A stretch of DNA of 64,000 nucleotides from an uncultured delta proteobacterium (GCA_903901335.1 CAIUQR010000059.1:121997-185996), one strand, 5' to 3'. Positions 47,334-56,634 are shown, counted from the first letter of the stretch. The notes: a model not told the origin generated them from the sequence alone. Numbers and translations are program-made.

Positions 47334-47585
47334 ATGACAAGCAACGAAGTTAAAGACCTCATATTGGAGATAATTGCAGATATTGACGAGGACGCCGAGT
47401 TCGATGATCTCCAGGCTGATCAGCCCTTACGTGACCAACTGGATCTGGACTCGATGGATTTTCTGGATATCGTCATGGAGCTCAGGAAAAGGCACCAACT
47501 CCAGATCCCGGAAGAAGACTACCCTCAACTTGCAACTTTGAACAGCTGCGTCAATTATCTCGGACCACTCCTGAAAAACGCATAA
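47334..47585 (+). CDS. Acyl carrier protein
   Basis: 83 residues, acidic, four-helix ACP. The 4'-phosphopantetheine attachment Ser is Ser40 in LDLDSMDF, which keeps the D-S-M/L motif. GGAG lies six bases before the ATG. It is distinct from housekeeping acpP by context (between a specialised ketosynthase and CrtI-like enzymes) and probably carries the growing chain for this cluster. Confidence 0.92.
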   Translation: MTSNEVKDLILEIIADIDEDAEFDDLQADQPLRDQLDLDSMDFLDIVMELRKRHQLQIPEEDYPQLATLNSCVNYLGPLLKNA

Positions 47586-47589
47586 CCTG

Positions 47590-48975
47590 GTGAACGTTCG
47601 CTTTCTGATCATTGGCAGTGGCCTCTCAGGACTTGCTGCTGCCATACGCTATGCCAGGTTTTCTCCAGATGTCCTTTTAGTCGAAAAACACTCTCGTATC
47701 GGAGGACTTAATTCATATTTTTATCGAAACGGCACACTTATCGAAACCGGCCTGCATGCCGTAACAAACTTCGCCGAGCCCAAAAACAAAAAGGCTCCTC
47801 TCAACCAGCTCTTCCGCCAGCTGAAGCTTAATCGCAAACAGATCCATATTCATGAACAGATCGCAAGCGAGGTCTGTTTCACCAACAGGGAATCGATACT
47901 GTTCTCAAATAATTTCGAGATACTTCACGATCAGATTATCTTGAAATTCCCGCATGCAGCACCAGGTTTTGACAATCTGGTCTCTGCCATCAATGCGTAC
48001 GATCCTTTTTATCTCCGGGGGTTCATATCAGCAAAGGCCTTTTTACTCCACTATCTTCAGGATTCGCTTCTGGTCGATATGATCATGTGTCCTCTGATGT
48101 TTTACGGCTCCAGCATCGAAAACGATATGGATCTCGGTCAGTTCGTGATTATGTTCCGTTCGATTTTCCAGGAGGGTATGTTCCGTCCGCATGGAACCAT
48201 TAAGGACTTCCTGGATCTATTGCGGCATCACTACGAACAGTTTGGAGGCAGGATCCTGATGCAGTCCCGGGTCACAAAAATCCTCCACAAGAATAGGAAA
48301 GTATCCGCGGTTGAGCTGGAAACGGGAGAGGTCATTCAGTGCGACAGGCTTCTCTCCACGATCGGCTATCAGGAAACCATGCAGCTGCTCGGCCGGGAAA
48401 CAACCGATGAATCCGTCAACCGTCTCGGTTTTATCGAGTCAATTTTTCAACTGCCGATTTCATGCCGGCACAGGCTACCTGTTGATCGGACTATCATCTT
48501 CTACAATACAACTGATCATTTTCTCTATCAACGCCCCCAATCCTTTGTGGATTTCAACAGTGGCGTCATCTGCTTCCCGTCAAACTTCCAGGGGATTGAA
48601 CCACAAAATTATTTCGAAATCCGCTCAACCCATCTCGCCGATTTTTTCAGCTGGAAGGCTCTTCAATCCGATCGGGATGCCTATCTTGCCAAAAAAGCTC
48701 AAGCAGCACGGCGATCAACCGAAACCATTGCGGAAATCATTGGTAATTTCAGCGATAATATAGTATATGAAGACACCTTTACCCCTCTTACCGTAGAGCG
48801 TTTTACTGCCAAGAAAGAGGGGGCGATTTATGGTCATCCTCAAAAATTCAAGGATGGAAAAATTGGGTACGACAACCTGTTCCTGGCAGGGACCGACCAG
48901 GGATATCTGGGTATCATAGGGTCCATGCTCAGCGGAGTATCGATGGTGAATCAGCATATTTTACCTGCTCTCTGA
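47590..48975 (+). CDS. CrtI-like FAD-dependent oxidoreductase 1
   Basis: 461 residues. GTG start 4 bp after the ACP stop; the dinucleotide-binding motif IGSGLSGLAAAIRYA lies at residues 7-21, so there is no room for a later start. Family: NAD(P)/FAD-dependent oxidoreductases related to phytoene desaturases, with IGGLNSYFYRNG after the first fold and a C-terminal LFLAGTDQGYLGIIGSMLSG flavin segment. Such enzymes desaturate or isomerise polyene chains without requiring oxygen. Substrate here is inferred to be an acyl chain on the adjacent ACP. No signal peptide. Confidence 0.85.
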   Translation: MNVRFLIIGSGLSGLAAAIRYARFSPDVLLVEKHSRIGGLNSYFYRNGTLIETGLHAVTNFAEPKNKKAPLNQLFRQLKLNRKQIHIHEQIASEVCFTNRESILFSNNFEILHDQIILKFPHAAPGFDNLVSAINAYDPFYLRGFISAKAFLLHYLQDSLLVDMIMCPLMFYGSSIENDMDLGQFVIMFRSIFQEGMFRPHGTIKDFLDLLRHHYEQFGGRILMQSRVTKILHKNRKVSAVELETGEVIQCDRLLSTIGYQETMQLLGRETTDESVNRLGFIESIFQLPISCRHRLPVDRTIIFYNTTDHFLYQRPQSFVDFNSGVICFPSNFQGIEPQNYFEIRSTHLADFFSWKALQSDRDAYLAKKAQAARRSTETIAEIIGNFSDNIVYEDTFTPLTVERFTAKKEGAIYGHPQKFKDGKIGYDNLFLAGTDQGYLGIIGSMLSGVSMVNQHILPAL

Positions 48976-49020
48976 CAGACCCCTTTACGTATTCTTTCTT
49001 CTCGTTTCTCCTGCTGCCCT

Positions 49021-50433
49021 ATGTCAGTTGCATTGGAAAATATATCCGATAATTACGATGTTATCGTTATCGGCTCAGGTCTTGGCGGATTGACGACTGC
49101 CAATCGTCTCAGCTATTGCGGTCATCGGGTCCTCCTGCTGGAGTTTCACCATCAGTTGGGAGGACTGGCTACATGGTTCAAACGGAAAGGACATATTTTT
49201 GATATCTCCCTGCATGGTTTCCCGTACGGCATGGTCAAGACCTGCAAAAAATACTGGAACCGGGAAATCATGAATTCGATCACACAATTGAAAAATATCG
49301 TCTTCGACAACCCGCAATTCTCCCTGCGGACAACCTTTGATCGAGACGACTTCACCTCCCTTCTTCTCCATCAATTCAAGATTCCGCAGACGACCATTGA
49401 CGGTTTTTTTACTACTGTCGCCGCAATGAATTTCTACGACGATCAATCGATGACTATACGTGAGCTTTTCGACCGGTTCTTCCCCGGCCGCAACGATGTG
49501 CATCGGCTCTTGATGGAGCCGATCACCTACGCGAACGGCTCGACTCTCGATGACCCCGCCATCACCTATGGAATCGTCTTTTCGAACTTCATGAACAAAG
49601 GGGTATATACCTTTGCCGGAGGAACGGACAAACTGATCGGCATGATGACCGAGGAGCTGATAAAAAACGGGGTCACGATCTGCACAGATGCCAGGGTTGA
49701 TAAGATTATAGTTGAGAACAAAAAGGTGCGGGGGGTCTCTGTTAATGGCAGGACCATCACCGCCACGGCCGTTGTCTCAAACAGCGGGATTACGAACACC
49801 ATCTATGATCTGGCTGGCCAAGAGAGCTTTTCCGAAGCCTTCCTGGAGAAGGCCGATACAATCAGAGTCAATAATTCGAGCTGTCAGGTCTACTTCGGAA
49901 TCAAGAAAGATTCTGTTATAGAATATGAAGGCGACCTTCTTTTCACCTCCACCGCTCCACAGTTTGATTCTGAGGAACTGCTCGATTTGCACACCCGCTC
50001 CAAGACGTTCTCGATCTATTACCCAAAAACTCGTCCCGGACACAACAGATACACCATCGTTGCATCAATGAACAGCCGCTACAACGATTGGGCAAAACTG
50101 GATAACGCGACCTACCGGCAGGAGAAAGAGAATCTGATCGCACGGACACTGGTTGATCTTGAACGCTATTTTCCAGGGGTTAGAGAAAAAATCGACTGGA
50201 TGGAGGCTGCAACGCCCAAGACCTTCAAACGTTATACTCTTCACACTCTGGGCACCTCCTTCGGCACCAAGTTCGAGGGCCTGGATGTGTCACGTTCAAT
50301 ATTTAAGGAAGTTGCCGGCCTGTTCCATGTAGGATCGGTCGGCATCATCATGTCGGGATGGCTTGGTGCTATCAATTATGGCGTCATTGTCTCAAACGAT
50401 GTGGATTACTTCATTCGAAGCGCAAACGGATAG
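49021..50433 (+). CDS. CrtI-like FAD-dependent oxidoreductase 2
   Basis: 470 residues. FAD motif VIGSGLGGLTTANRLS near residues 16-31, LGGLATWFKRKGHIFD, and a C-terminal LFHVGSVGIIMSGWLGAINYG flavin-contact segment. Same broad family as the preceding gene but diverged from it, so the two probably perform different steps rather than being a recent duplication. Separated by 45 bp from gene 1 and 18 bp from the dehydratase. No clear ribosome site. Two such enzymes in series recall multi-step desaturation. Confidence 0.85.
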   Translation: MSVALENISDNYDVIVIGSGLGGLTTANRLSYCGHRVLLLEFHHQLGGLATWFKRKGHIFDISLHGFPYGMVKTCKKYWNREIMNSITQLKNIVFDNPQFSLRTTFDRDDFTSLLLHQFKIPQTTIDGFFTTVAAMNFYDDQSMTIRELFDRFFPGRNDVHRLLMEPITYANGSTLDDPAITYGIVFSNFMNKGVYTFAGGTDKLIGMMTEELIKNGVTICTDARVDKIIVENKKVRGVSVNGRTITATAVVSNSGITNTIYDLAGQESFSEAFLEKADTIRVNNSSCQVYFGIKKDSVIEYEGDLLFTSTAPQFDSEELLDLHTRSKTFSIYYPKTRPGHNRYTIVASMNSRYNDWAKLDNATYRQEKENLIARTLVDLERYFPGVREKIDWMEAATPKTFKRYTLHTLGTSFGTKFEGLDVSRSIFKEVAGLFHVGSVGIIMSGWLGAINYGVIVSNDVDYFIRSANG

Positions 50434-50451
50434 GATTGGAGGTTTACAGAA

Positions 50452-50931
50452 ATGCCCACTGATCCGAGGATCGCTGCACTCATCCCTCACAGAGATCCTT
50501 TTCTTTGGGTTGATAGAATTATTGACAGCAGACCAGGTGTGATAATCACCGAAAAAGATATCCAGGAAGACCTCGATATCTTCCGGGGACACTATCCCGG
50601 GCGGCCGCTTTTTCCGGGAGTGCTGCTTTGTGAGGCAATTTTTCAAACCGCCGCCCTGCTCACCGCTCTGATGGAGTCAGGAAAGCCGCAGGAAAATTCA
50701 TCGCGGCTTCCGGTCATTACCAGGATAAGCGGGGCCCGCTTTAAACGGACGGTGATTCCAGGCGATACTATCCAAATGGAAGTTGAGTTGAAAGAGACGA
50801 TCTCTTCAGCTCAATTTTTCAAAGGAACCATTCGGGTACACGGAAAAATCGCCCTTAAGATGGACTTTGCCACTACCTTTGTTGCACCTGAAAAAAAGAA
50901 CCATACAACAACAAAAAAAACAATTGCCTAG
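50452..50931 (+). CDS. FabZ-like 3-hydroxyacyl-ACP dehydratase
   Basis: 159 residues. FabZ hotdog with both catalytic regions: IPHRDPFLWVDRI and GHYPGRPLFPGVLLCEAIFQ (His and the acidic Glu). It dehydrates 3-hydroxyacyl-ACP to trans-2-enoyl-ACP. GGAGG lies nine bases before the ATG. Last gene of the ketosynthase/ACP/flavoenzyme cluster. No ketoreductase is in the cluster, so FabG from primary metabolism would have to supply that step. Confidence 0.9.
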   Translation: MPTDPRIAALIPHRDPFLWVDRIIDSRPGVIITEKDIQEDLDIFRGHYPGRPLFPGVLLCEAIFQTAALLTALMESGKPQENSSRLPVITRISGARFKRTVIPGDTIQMEVELKETISSAQFFKGTIRVHGKIALKMDFATTFVAPEKKNHTTTKKTIA

Positions 50932-51116
50932 AAATATTTTCATCAGTATTATGTAGGGTTGATTGTCTGGTAGAAAAAAGAAGGAATTTGCCGCTTCACA
51001 TTGAAAATTATTTCTAAGCGTTTATTATTGGGGAAATTACTATCCGACAAAATCGGGTCAGTTCGAGTTTCTCGAGATCACATTCACTCATCTGATGTCT
51101 ATAAGGAACTGTCGCA

Positions 51117-51818
51117 GTGCAACTTTCAATCACAAGTATGGTTTTACACGCAGGACCGATCAGTCAATTGGTCATGCTTACGCTGTTCATCTTTTCTATA
51201 ATGTCCTGGTCCATCGTCTTTATGAAGGCCCGTCTTTACCGTAAAGTCCGCCTTGATTCGGAAGATTTTCTGGAGACATTCTGGTCATCCAGCAACCTCA
51301 GTGAGGCCAATAAAGCGGCCGAAGACTATCAGTACAGCCCCGAGGCGACAGTATTTTCGACCGGTTTCAGTGAATTACAGAAAATCAACCGGATCAGAAA
51401 CCGTCACGATGATGATGAGGTCAAGGAGTCCCTGGATATGCAGATGGCAACCATGGATAATCTGAAAAGGGCAATCCGCAAAGCAGAATCCCAGGAGATA
51501 GCCCAGTTAGGTCGAGCCCTCCCCTTCCTGGCAACCACCGGCAGCGCCACCCCGTTTATCGGGCTGTTTGGAACCGTATGGGGCATCATGGCTTCGTTCC
51601 ACGACATCGGGCAACGCGGTTCTGCATCGCTCGCTGTTGTGGCCCCAGGAATATCAGAGGCCCTTATCGCAACAGCCGCAGGTCTTGCGGTTGCGATACC
51701 GGCAGTTATATTTTATAATTATTTTTCAAATAAACTCGCAGATATAGACAATGAACTCCGGGTCTTTTCAACTGACTTCCTTAATCTTGTCGAACGTGAC
51801 TTGTTAAGCAGGGTATGA
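51117..51818 (+). CDS. tolQ: TolQ proton-channel subunit
   Basis: 233 residues, MotA/TolQ/ExbB family. Three membrane helices (about 16-37, 138-160, 175-195), with the conserved TPFIGLFGTVWGIM and ISEALIATAAGLAVAIPA segments. GTG start with AAGGA nine bases upstream. With TolR it uses the proton gradient to drive TolA. First gene of tolQ-tolR-tolA-tolB-ybgF. Confidence 0.92.
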   Translation: MQLSITSMVLHAGPISQLVMLTLFIFSIMSWSIVFMKARLYRKVRLDSEDFLETFWSSSNLSEANKAAEDYQYSPEATVFSTGFSELQKINRIRNRHDDDEVKESLDMQMATMDNLKRAIRKAESQEIAQLGRALPFLATTGSATPFIGLFGTVWGIMASFHDIGQRGSASLAVVAPGISEALIATAAGLAVAIPAVIFYNYFSNKLADIDNELRVFSTDFLNLVERDLLSRV

Positions 51819-51870
51819 AGATGCATTCGGGAAAAGAAATCAACGTTAACACTCGGAGAAGGACTGTATA

Positions 51871-52293
51871 ATGGGACCGGTTCGTGGAAATGGTCATAGA
51901 GGGCTTGTCTCTGAAATCAACGTGACCCCTCTTGTCGATGTCATGCTGGTGCTCCTTATTATTTTTATGATTACCGCACCGATGATGACGCAGGGGCTGA
52001 ATGTCGATCTTCCGGAAACCACCGATAAGGCCCTTGTTCAGAAGGATAAAGATCCCATTGTAGTTACGGTTGACAAAGAGAAGAACATATCGTTAGGTAA
52101 ATATCCTGTCACCTTGGCATCGCTGAAAGATCAGTTAAGCAAAGAAAGTGAAGAGACAAAGAAAAACCCTATTTTTCTGAATGCTGATAAAAATGTCGCT
52201 TACGGGACCGTTGTTGATGTCATGGATGTTATAAAAAAATCCGGCTTTGATAAACTCGGCATGGTCACAAAACCATCCGAAAAAGAAAAATAG
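51871..52293 (+). CDS. tolR: TolR inner-membrane protein
   Basis: 140 residues. Single N-terminal helix bearing the proton-path Asp (NVTPLVDVMLVLLIIFMITAP) and a periplasmic domain. ExbD/TolR family. Its gene follows tolQ by 52 bp with AAGGA seven bases before the ATG. Assigned TolR over ExbD because tolA and tolB follow. Confidence 0.93.
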   Translation: MGPVRGNGHRGLVSEINVTPLVDVMLVLLIIFMITAPMMTQGLNVDLPETTDKALVQKDKDPIVVTVDKEKNISLGKYPVTLASLKDQLSKESEETKKNPIFLNADKNVAYGTVVDVMDVIKKSGFDKLGMVTKPSEKEK

Positions 52294-52324
52294 TACCGTG
52301 TACCAGGAAATTCAGGTGACCAGT

Positions 52325-53320
52325 ATGAACAACAATGAGTGGAAGCTTCCACTCAATCTGGCTGTTGGCCTTCATGCCCTGCTGGTGCTTGTTGCTGTTT
52401 ATATGCCCGGTCTTTTTCACACTAAACCAATAATTCCTGAGATTTATACGGTAAATCTTGTTAATATCTCCGAGTCAGGACTGAAGGCGGGTGGAGGCCC
52501 GAAACAGGAAGTCGCCAAACAGGAACCGGCACAAAAATCGGTCGAAACGGCTAAACCTGAGGTGAAAATCAAACCTGTCGAGATAAAGAATCCAATCCCT
52601 CCTCCGGAACCGGTCGTAAAACCGAAGGTTGTTCCGGTACCGTTAACTCCTCCCCCACCGGACAACGCTATTTCACTCAAGCCGTTAAAACGAAAAATTG
52701 AAAAAGATGTGGTTGATGATACGCTCATCAATGAACGGATTCGCAAACTGGAGCTCCAACAGAAACGAGAGCAGGAAGTACAACAGAAGCGGGAGCAGGA
52801 AATCGAGCGAAAAAAAGAGCTTGAAAACATCCGCAAACAGCGGGTTGCAGAGGCAGCCAAGGCCGAAAAGGAAGCAGAATCTGCTCGTAATGCTGCTGAA
52901 GAATTAAAACAGTTGCTTCATTCGGCAAGCAGCGTTAAAAATACAGGAAGAGAATCCACTGGATCTCAAGTTGAAAACGGTGAGGGCAGCAGTGAAGGAA
53001 CAAGCGCGAGGTCCGGTGATAATACCAGCGGCGCCGAGAAGCTCTACCAGGCAGCTATTTATAAACGATTGCAACAGTTCTGGTCACTTCCGGAATTTAA
53101 GAAATGGGATCCGTCTCTGACGGCCGTTGTTGTTATAACGATCAGTCAGGATGGTGCAATTACCAATCAGTTTTTCGAGAAACGTTCAGGGGATAGGGTC
53201 TTTGATCAATTTGTGGAAAAAACTCTCCATGATGCCATACCCCTTCCCCAAATACCGGCAGCCTTACGGAAATCTCAATACGAAATTGGCCTTCGGTTCA
53301 AACCAACCGGCATTCAATAG
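52325..53320 (+). CDS. tolA: TolA-like periplasm-spanning protein
   Basis: 331 residues from the ATG preceded by AGGTG; an upstream in-frame ATG inside tolR is rejected. One N-terminal helix (about 8-30), a Pro/Lys-rich segment, a long charged coiled coil with QQKREQEVQQKREQEIERKK repeats (about 140-205), and a C-terminal TonB/TolA-like domain from about 240 (LYQAAIYKRLQQFWSLPEF). It links the TolQR motor to TolB at the outer membrane. Confidence 0.9.
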   Translation: MNNNEWKLPLNLAVGLHALLVLVAVYMPGLFHTKPIIPEIYTVNLVNISESGLKAGGGPKQEVAKQEPAQKSVETAKPEVKIKPVEIKNPIPPPEPVVKPKVVPVPLTPPPPDNAISLKPLKRKIEKDVVDDTLINERIRKLELQQKREQEVQQKREQEIERKKELENIRKQRVAEAAKAEKEAESARNAAEELKQLLHSASSVKNTGRESTGSQVENGEGSSEGTSARSGDNTSGAEKLYQAAIYKRLQQFWSLPEFKKWDPSLTAVVVITISQDGAITNQFFEKRSGDRVFDQFVEKTLHDAIPLPQIPAALRKSQYEIGLRFKPTGIQ

Positions 53321-53344
53321 CAATACAAAAATTCCATCTAAAAA

Positions 53345-54649
53345 ATGAACTCTCTCATGAAAAAACTTATTCCATCGATCTTCGTTTTGTATGCTGTGCT
53401 GTCATCAACCCTCTTTCTCTCTAGTACAGTTCTGGCAGGAGAGCGGGCGTATCTTGATATAACCTCACCAGAGGCCAGAAAAATAACTTTTGCGGTACCG
53501 TGGTTTGCCGGTAAGGGCTCGGACGAACAACCTCTTGGAAAAGAACTGGCGGACATATTAGGCAATGCCCTGCAATTTCACGGCATCATTTCCATACTCC
53601 CGGCCAAATCGTATGGAGGTACTCAGACCGCCGACTGGAAAAAACTGGGCGCAGATTATGTGATCCTCAGCCAATATTCAGCTTCTTCGGATTCGATTTC
53701 GCTTGAATTGAGATTGCTTGATGTCACCAGCGGCGGCATTCTGATGGGAAAAGCCTTCAATGGAACTATGAACCAGAAGGATGAAATGCTTTTTAAATTC
53801 TGTGACAGCGTCATTAAAGAACTTACAGGCGAACAGGGGATTGCCTTATCCCAGATAGCCTTTGTTTCATTAAACAGCAAAATCAAAGAAGTTTTTATCA
53901 CTGACATTCTTGGACATCATTTCAGACAGGTTACCCGTCATAAAAATCTCGTCGTTTCTCCACGATTTACTGCCAACGGAATATTTCTTTCCTACACTTC
54001 CTACCATTCAGGAAACCAGAATCTCTATATAACGGATTTGCGTCAAAGCCAGACGACAAGGGTTTTATCCCGTCGAAAAGGGATGAACCTGGCCCCTGCC
54101 TGGGCTCCAGATGGACGAACGATGATCTTGACGCTTTCTTTCGATGGCAATCCTGACCTCTATCTTTTGGATAGTCAGGGGGAAATCCTGGAGCAATTGA
54201 CCAGAAACGAAGGAATCAATGTGACAGCCACTTTCTCTCCTGATGGCAGACAAATTGTGTTTGTTTCAGACAGGAGTGGAAAACCGCAGCTTTATCTGAT
54301 GGATCTGGCAAGCAAAAGGACTCAACGCCTTACCTTTTCAGGCCAGGAAAATGCAGAACCTTCATGGTCACCCAAAGAGGACCTTATTGTTTACTCGAGT
54401 CTTACAGAGGGCCTCTACCAGATATGCACAATTAAACCAGTCCCCAATGCCGCCCCAACACAGGTCACGAAAGATCTGATGAATAATGAAAACCCATCCT
54501 GGTCACCGGATGGAAATCAGATAGTTTTCTCAAGACAGGTGGGAGGGATCCATAAGATATATGCTATACTTAAAAATGGAAGCTTCGAGCGGCAGCTCTT
54601 TTCATATGCCGGCAGTCAGTCTTATCCACGATGGTCCAGGATGCAATAG
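53345..54649 (+). CDS. tolB: Tol-Pal system protein TolB
   Basis: 434 residues. Signal peptide ending near VLAGE (about 31), an N-terminal alpha/beta domain, then a six-bladed beta-propeller with recurrent SPDGRQIVFVSDRSG, SWSPDGNQIVFS and similar repeats. Periplasmic; interacts with TolA and Pal during outer-membrane constriction. No clear ribosome site; MNSLMKK and MKKLIPS starts are both possible. Confidence 0.94.
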   Translation: MNSLMKKLIPSIFVLYAVLSSTLFLSSTVLAGERAYLDITSPEARKITFAVPWFAGKGSDEQPLGKELADILGNALQFHGIISILPAKSYGGTQTADWKKLGADYVILSQYSASSDSISLELRLLDVTSGGILMGKAFNGTMNQKDEMLFKFCDSVIKELTGEQGIALSQIAFVSLNSKIKEVFITDILGHHFRQVTRHKNLVVSPRFTANGIFLSYTSYHSGNQNLYITDLRQSQTTRVLSRRKGMNLAPAWAPDGRTMILTLSFDGNPDLYLLDSQGEILEQLTRNEGINVTATFSPDGRQIVFVSDRSGKPQLYLMDLASKRTQRLTFSGQENAEPSWSPKEDLIVYSSLTEGLYQICTIKPVPNAAPTQVTKDLMNNENPSWSPDGNQIVFSRQVGGIHKIYAILKNGSFERQLFSYAGSQSYPRWSRMQ

Positions 54650-54684
54650 TTCCATTTAATCATTTAAAATATACAGATAAAAAT

Positions 54685-55722
54685 ATGAAAAAAACTACCC
54701 GTAACATACTCTTCTTGTTGGCAATATGTCCTTTTTTGGTACAGTGTGCTTCTCAGGATGAAGTAAACCGTCTCAACTATCAGCTCCGTGTCGTCAATAA
54801 AAAATTAAACGACATGAAGAATGAAACTGTTGATGACATGCAAAAGCGCCAGGCCGCCTCATCGGATCAAATGGATCAGCTGCAGAATGAAATAATGACA
54901 CTCAGAGGTCAACTGGAAGAAACTGCTCGTCTCAACAAGGAGTTAACCGAACAAAACAGGCAACTTGAGACTTCATTCAAATCATTTTCCAGCAAGTCTG
55001 AAGATGAAAGGCAAACTATCCTGAAACAAAATCAGGAACAAGAAAAAATCAAGGAGGCCAGACTCGCTGAGTTGTCAGCAAAACTTTCCGCCCTTCAAAC
55101 CTATAAACTCAAGGAGGCTGACCGGAAAGCTCATGAGGCTAGCCTCCATGCAGAAGAAGCCAAAGCAAAAGCAAGTGAGGCCAACAAGAATCTATCCAAA
55201 ACGACGACGACTCAGATAGCTGCGGACAAGAAAAAACCCATCAAGGATCAAGCCGCCCTGTCTGAAGCAGCGGAAAAAAATCCTTCCCCAACGCCTTCCC
55301 CTCAATCGAAACCTGCCGTTAAAAATACCGAGGCACCTGCTCCTGGACCATCAGCCGGCCCCGATGTATATGGCCAGGCCATGGCTGAATATAATAAAGG
55401 AAATTTCGGCGGGGCCTTTAAACATTTCGAAGGTTTCATCGGGAAGAATGAGACCGGAGAAAAAAGCATTGAAGCTCGATATATGATGGGGGAATGTCTC
55501 TTCAAGCAGAAGGAATACGACCAGTCCATTCTCCAGTATCAGAAAATTGTCTCAAATTATCCTCAACATCCGAAAGCTGCAGCTGCCCTTCTCAGGCAGG
55601 GTATGGCATTTGAAAGTCTTTCCGATAAGGAAACTGCCAAAATTATTTACAAAAAAATTATATCCGCATACGGCAGCTCACCTGAAGCGGCAACAGCAAA
55701 GCAACGATCCGGGAGTTTATAG
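54685..55722 (+). CDS. ybgF: YbgF/CpoB-like lipoprotein with TPR domain
   Basis: 345 residues from the ATG of MKKTTRNILF; a longer frame starts inside tolB. Signal sequence with lipobox LVQC near residue 19, a coiled coil (about 30-140), a helical A/K/E-rich stretch, a Pro-rich linker and a C-terminal TPR domain (about 225-340: YGQAMAEYNKGNFGGAFKHF, repeats of KxAAALLRQG type). CpoB coordinates Tol action with peptidoglycan synthesis. Most CpoB proteins are not lipoproteins, so the lipobox is a notable variant. No pal gene accompanies the operon. Confidence 0.85.
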   Translation: MKKTTRNILFLLAICPFLVQCASQDEVNRLNYQLRVVNKKLNDMKNETVDDMQKRQAASSDQMDQLQNEIMTLRGQLEETARLNKELTEQNRQLETSFKSFSSKSEDERQTILKQNQEQEKIKEARLAELSAKLSALQTYKLKEADRKAHEASLHAEEAKAKASEANKNLSKTTTTQIAADKKKPIKDQAALSEAAEKNPSPTPSPQSKPAVKNTEAPAPGPSAGPDVYGQAMAEYNKGNFGGAFKHFEGFIGKNETGEKSIEARYMMGECLFKQKEYDQSILQYQKIVSNYPQHPKAAAALLRQGMAFESLSDKETAKIIYKKIISAYGSSPEAATAKQRSGSL

Positions 55723-55746
55723 ATTGTCCTTGAGAGACAGCCACAA

Positions 55747-55888
55747 GGCCACTTTGAAAAATTGCCTTTTCGTCCGATCTCTGCGTTATGCTTAAAATTT
55801 TATCATCGGGATATCAGGTTACATGCCTGCGGTAAAATTTTTCGCATGCCTTGATCTCGAACGAAAATTCTAATTTTTCAAGGTAGCC
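55747..55888. repeat. 142-bp long imperfect hairpin repeat element
   Basis: The left end (GGCCACTTTGAAAAATTG) and the reverse complement of the right end (GGCTACCTTGAAAAATTA) match at 14 of 18 positions. The arms continue inward with CTTTTCGTCCGATCTC versus ATTTTCGTTCGAGATC and with an AAAATTTTA pair near the centre. The whole unit folds as one long hairpin. It ends 5 bp before the tlyA start, whose ribosome site (AAGGTAG) falls within its right arm. Confidence 0.7.
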
Positions 55889-55893
55889 CAAGC

Positions 55894-56634
55894 TTGAAAC
55901 TACGTCTGGACCAATTGCTTCTGATTCGTAAGATTGCTTCTGACCTTGCGACTGCACGGGCTCTGATTGGTGCCGGCAAGGTCTTTGTCAACGACAGACT
56001 CTCGGATAAAGCGGGTAGTCTTATCGCCCCCGAGGCTCATATCAGGGTCAAAGCCTCTTGCCCGTATGTATCACGCGGTGGCCTGAAGCTTCAGGAAGGT
56101 CTGGTCCGTTTCGGTCTTGATGTCACCGGCATGATCTGTATCGATATCGGGGCTTCGACAGGCGGGTTCACTGACTGCCTGCTGCAAAACGGCGCCAAAA
56201 AAGTGTATGCCGTCGATGTCGCCTACGGTCAACTCGACTGGAAACTCCGGCAGGATCCTCGGGTTGTCGTCATCGAACGTTTCAATGCCAGAGAATTGAC
56301 CGCAGCCCATATTGATGAGCTCATTGATGTGGCAGTACTGGATGCCTCTTTTATATCGCTTACCAAACTTATCCCGCCGGTTCTCCCGCTCTTCCGTAAA
56401 GATATCGCCCTGATCGCCCTTATCAAACCACAGTTTGAACTGTCGAGGGAGAAAATCGGTCCGGGAGGAATAGTGAAGGAGGCGCCGCTTCATGAGGAGG
56501 CCCTGGATACACTACGATCATTTGCCCTCCAGAACCATCTCACCGTCAAGGACATCGTCGCTTCCCCCATCCTTGGTCAAAAAGGAAACAAAGAATTCCT
56601 TATTTTTCTTGGAAGTGCCTGCTCAGAAAGGTAG
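55894..56634 (+). CDS. tlyA: TlyA family rRNA 2'-O-methyltransferase
   Basis: 246 residues. S4 RNA-binding domain at 1-60 (LRLDQLLLIRKIASDLATARALIGAGKV, FVNDRLSDKAG), then an FtsJ/RrmJ-type Rossmann methyltransferase with IDIGASTGGFTDCLLQNGA and VYAVDVAYGQL (SAM site) and later KPQFELSREK. TlyA methylates 16S and 23S rRNA at cytidine ribose in other bacteria; older annotation calls it hemolysin. TTG start is inferred, ten bases after AAGG, because no ATG lies near the N terminus of the S4 domain. Confidence 0.9.
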   Translation: MKLRLDQLLLIRKIASDLATARALIGAGKVFVNDRLSDKAGSLIAPEAHIRVKASCPYVSRGGLKLQEGLVRFGLDVTGMICIDIGASTGGFTDCLLQNGAKKVYAVDVAYGQLDWKLRQDPRVVVIERFNARELTAAHIDELIDVAVLDASFISLTKLIPPVLPLFRKDIALIALIKPQFELSREKIGPGGIVKEAPLHEEALDTLRSFALQNHLTVKDIVASPILGQKGNKEFLIFLGSACSER

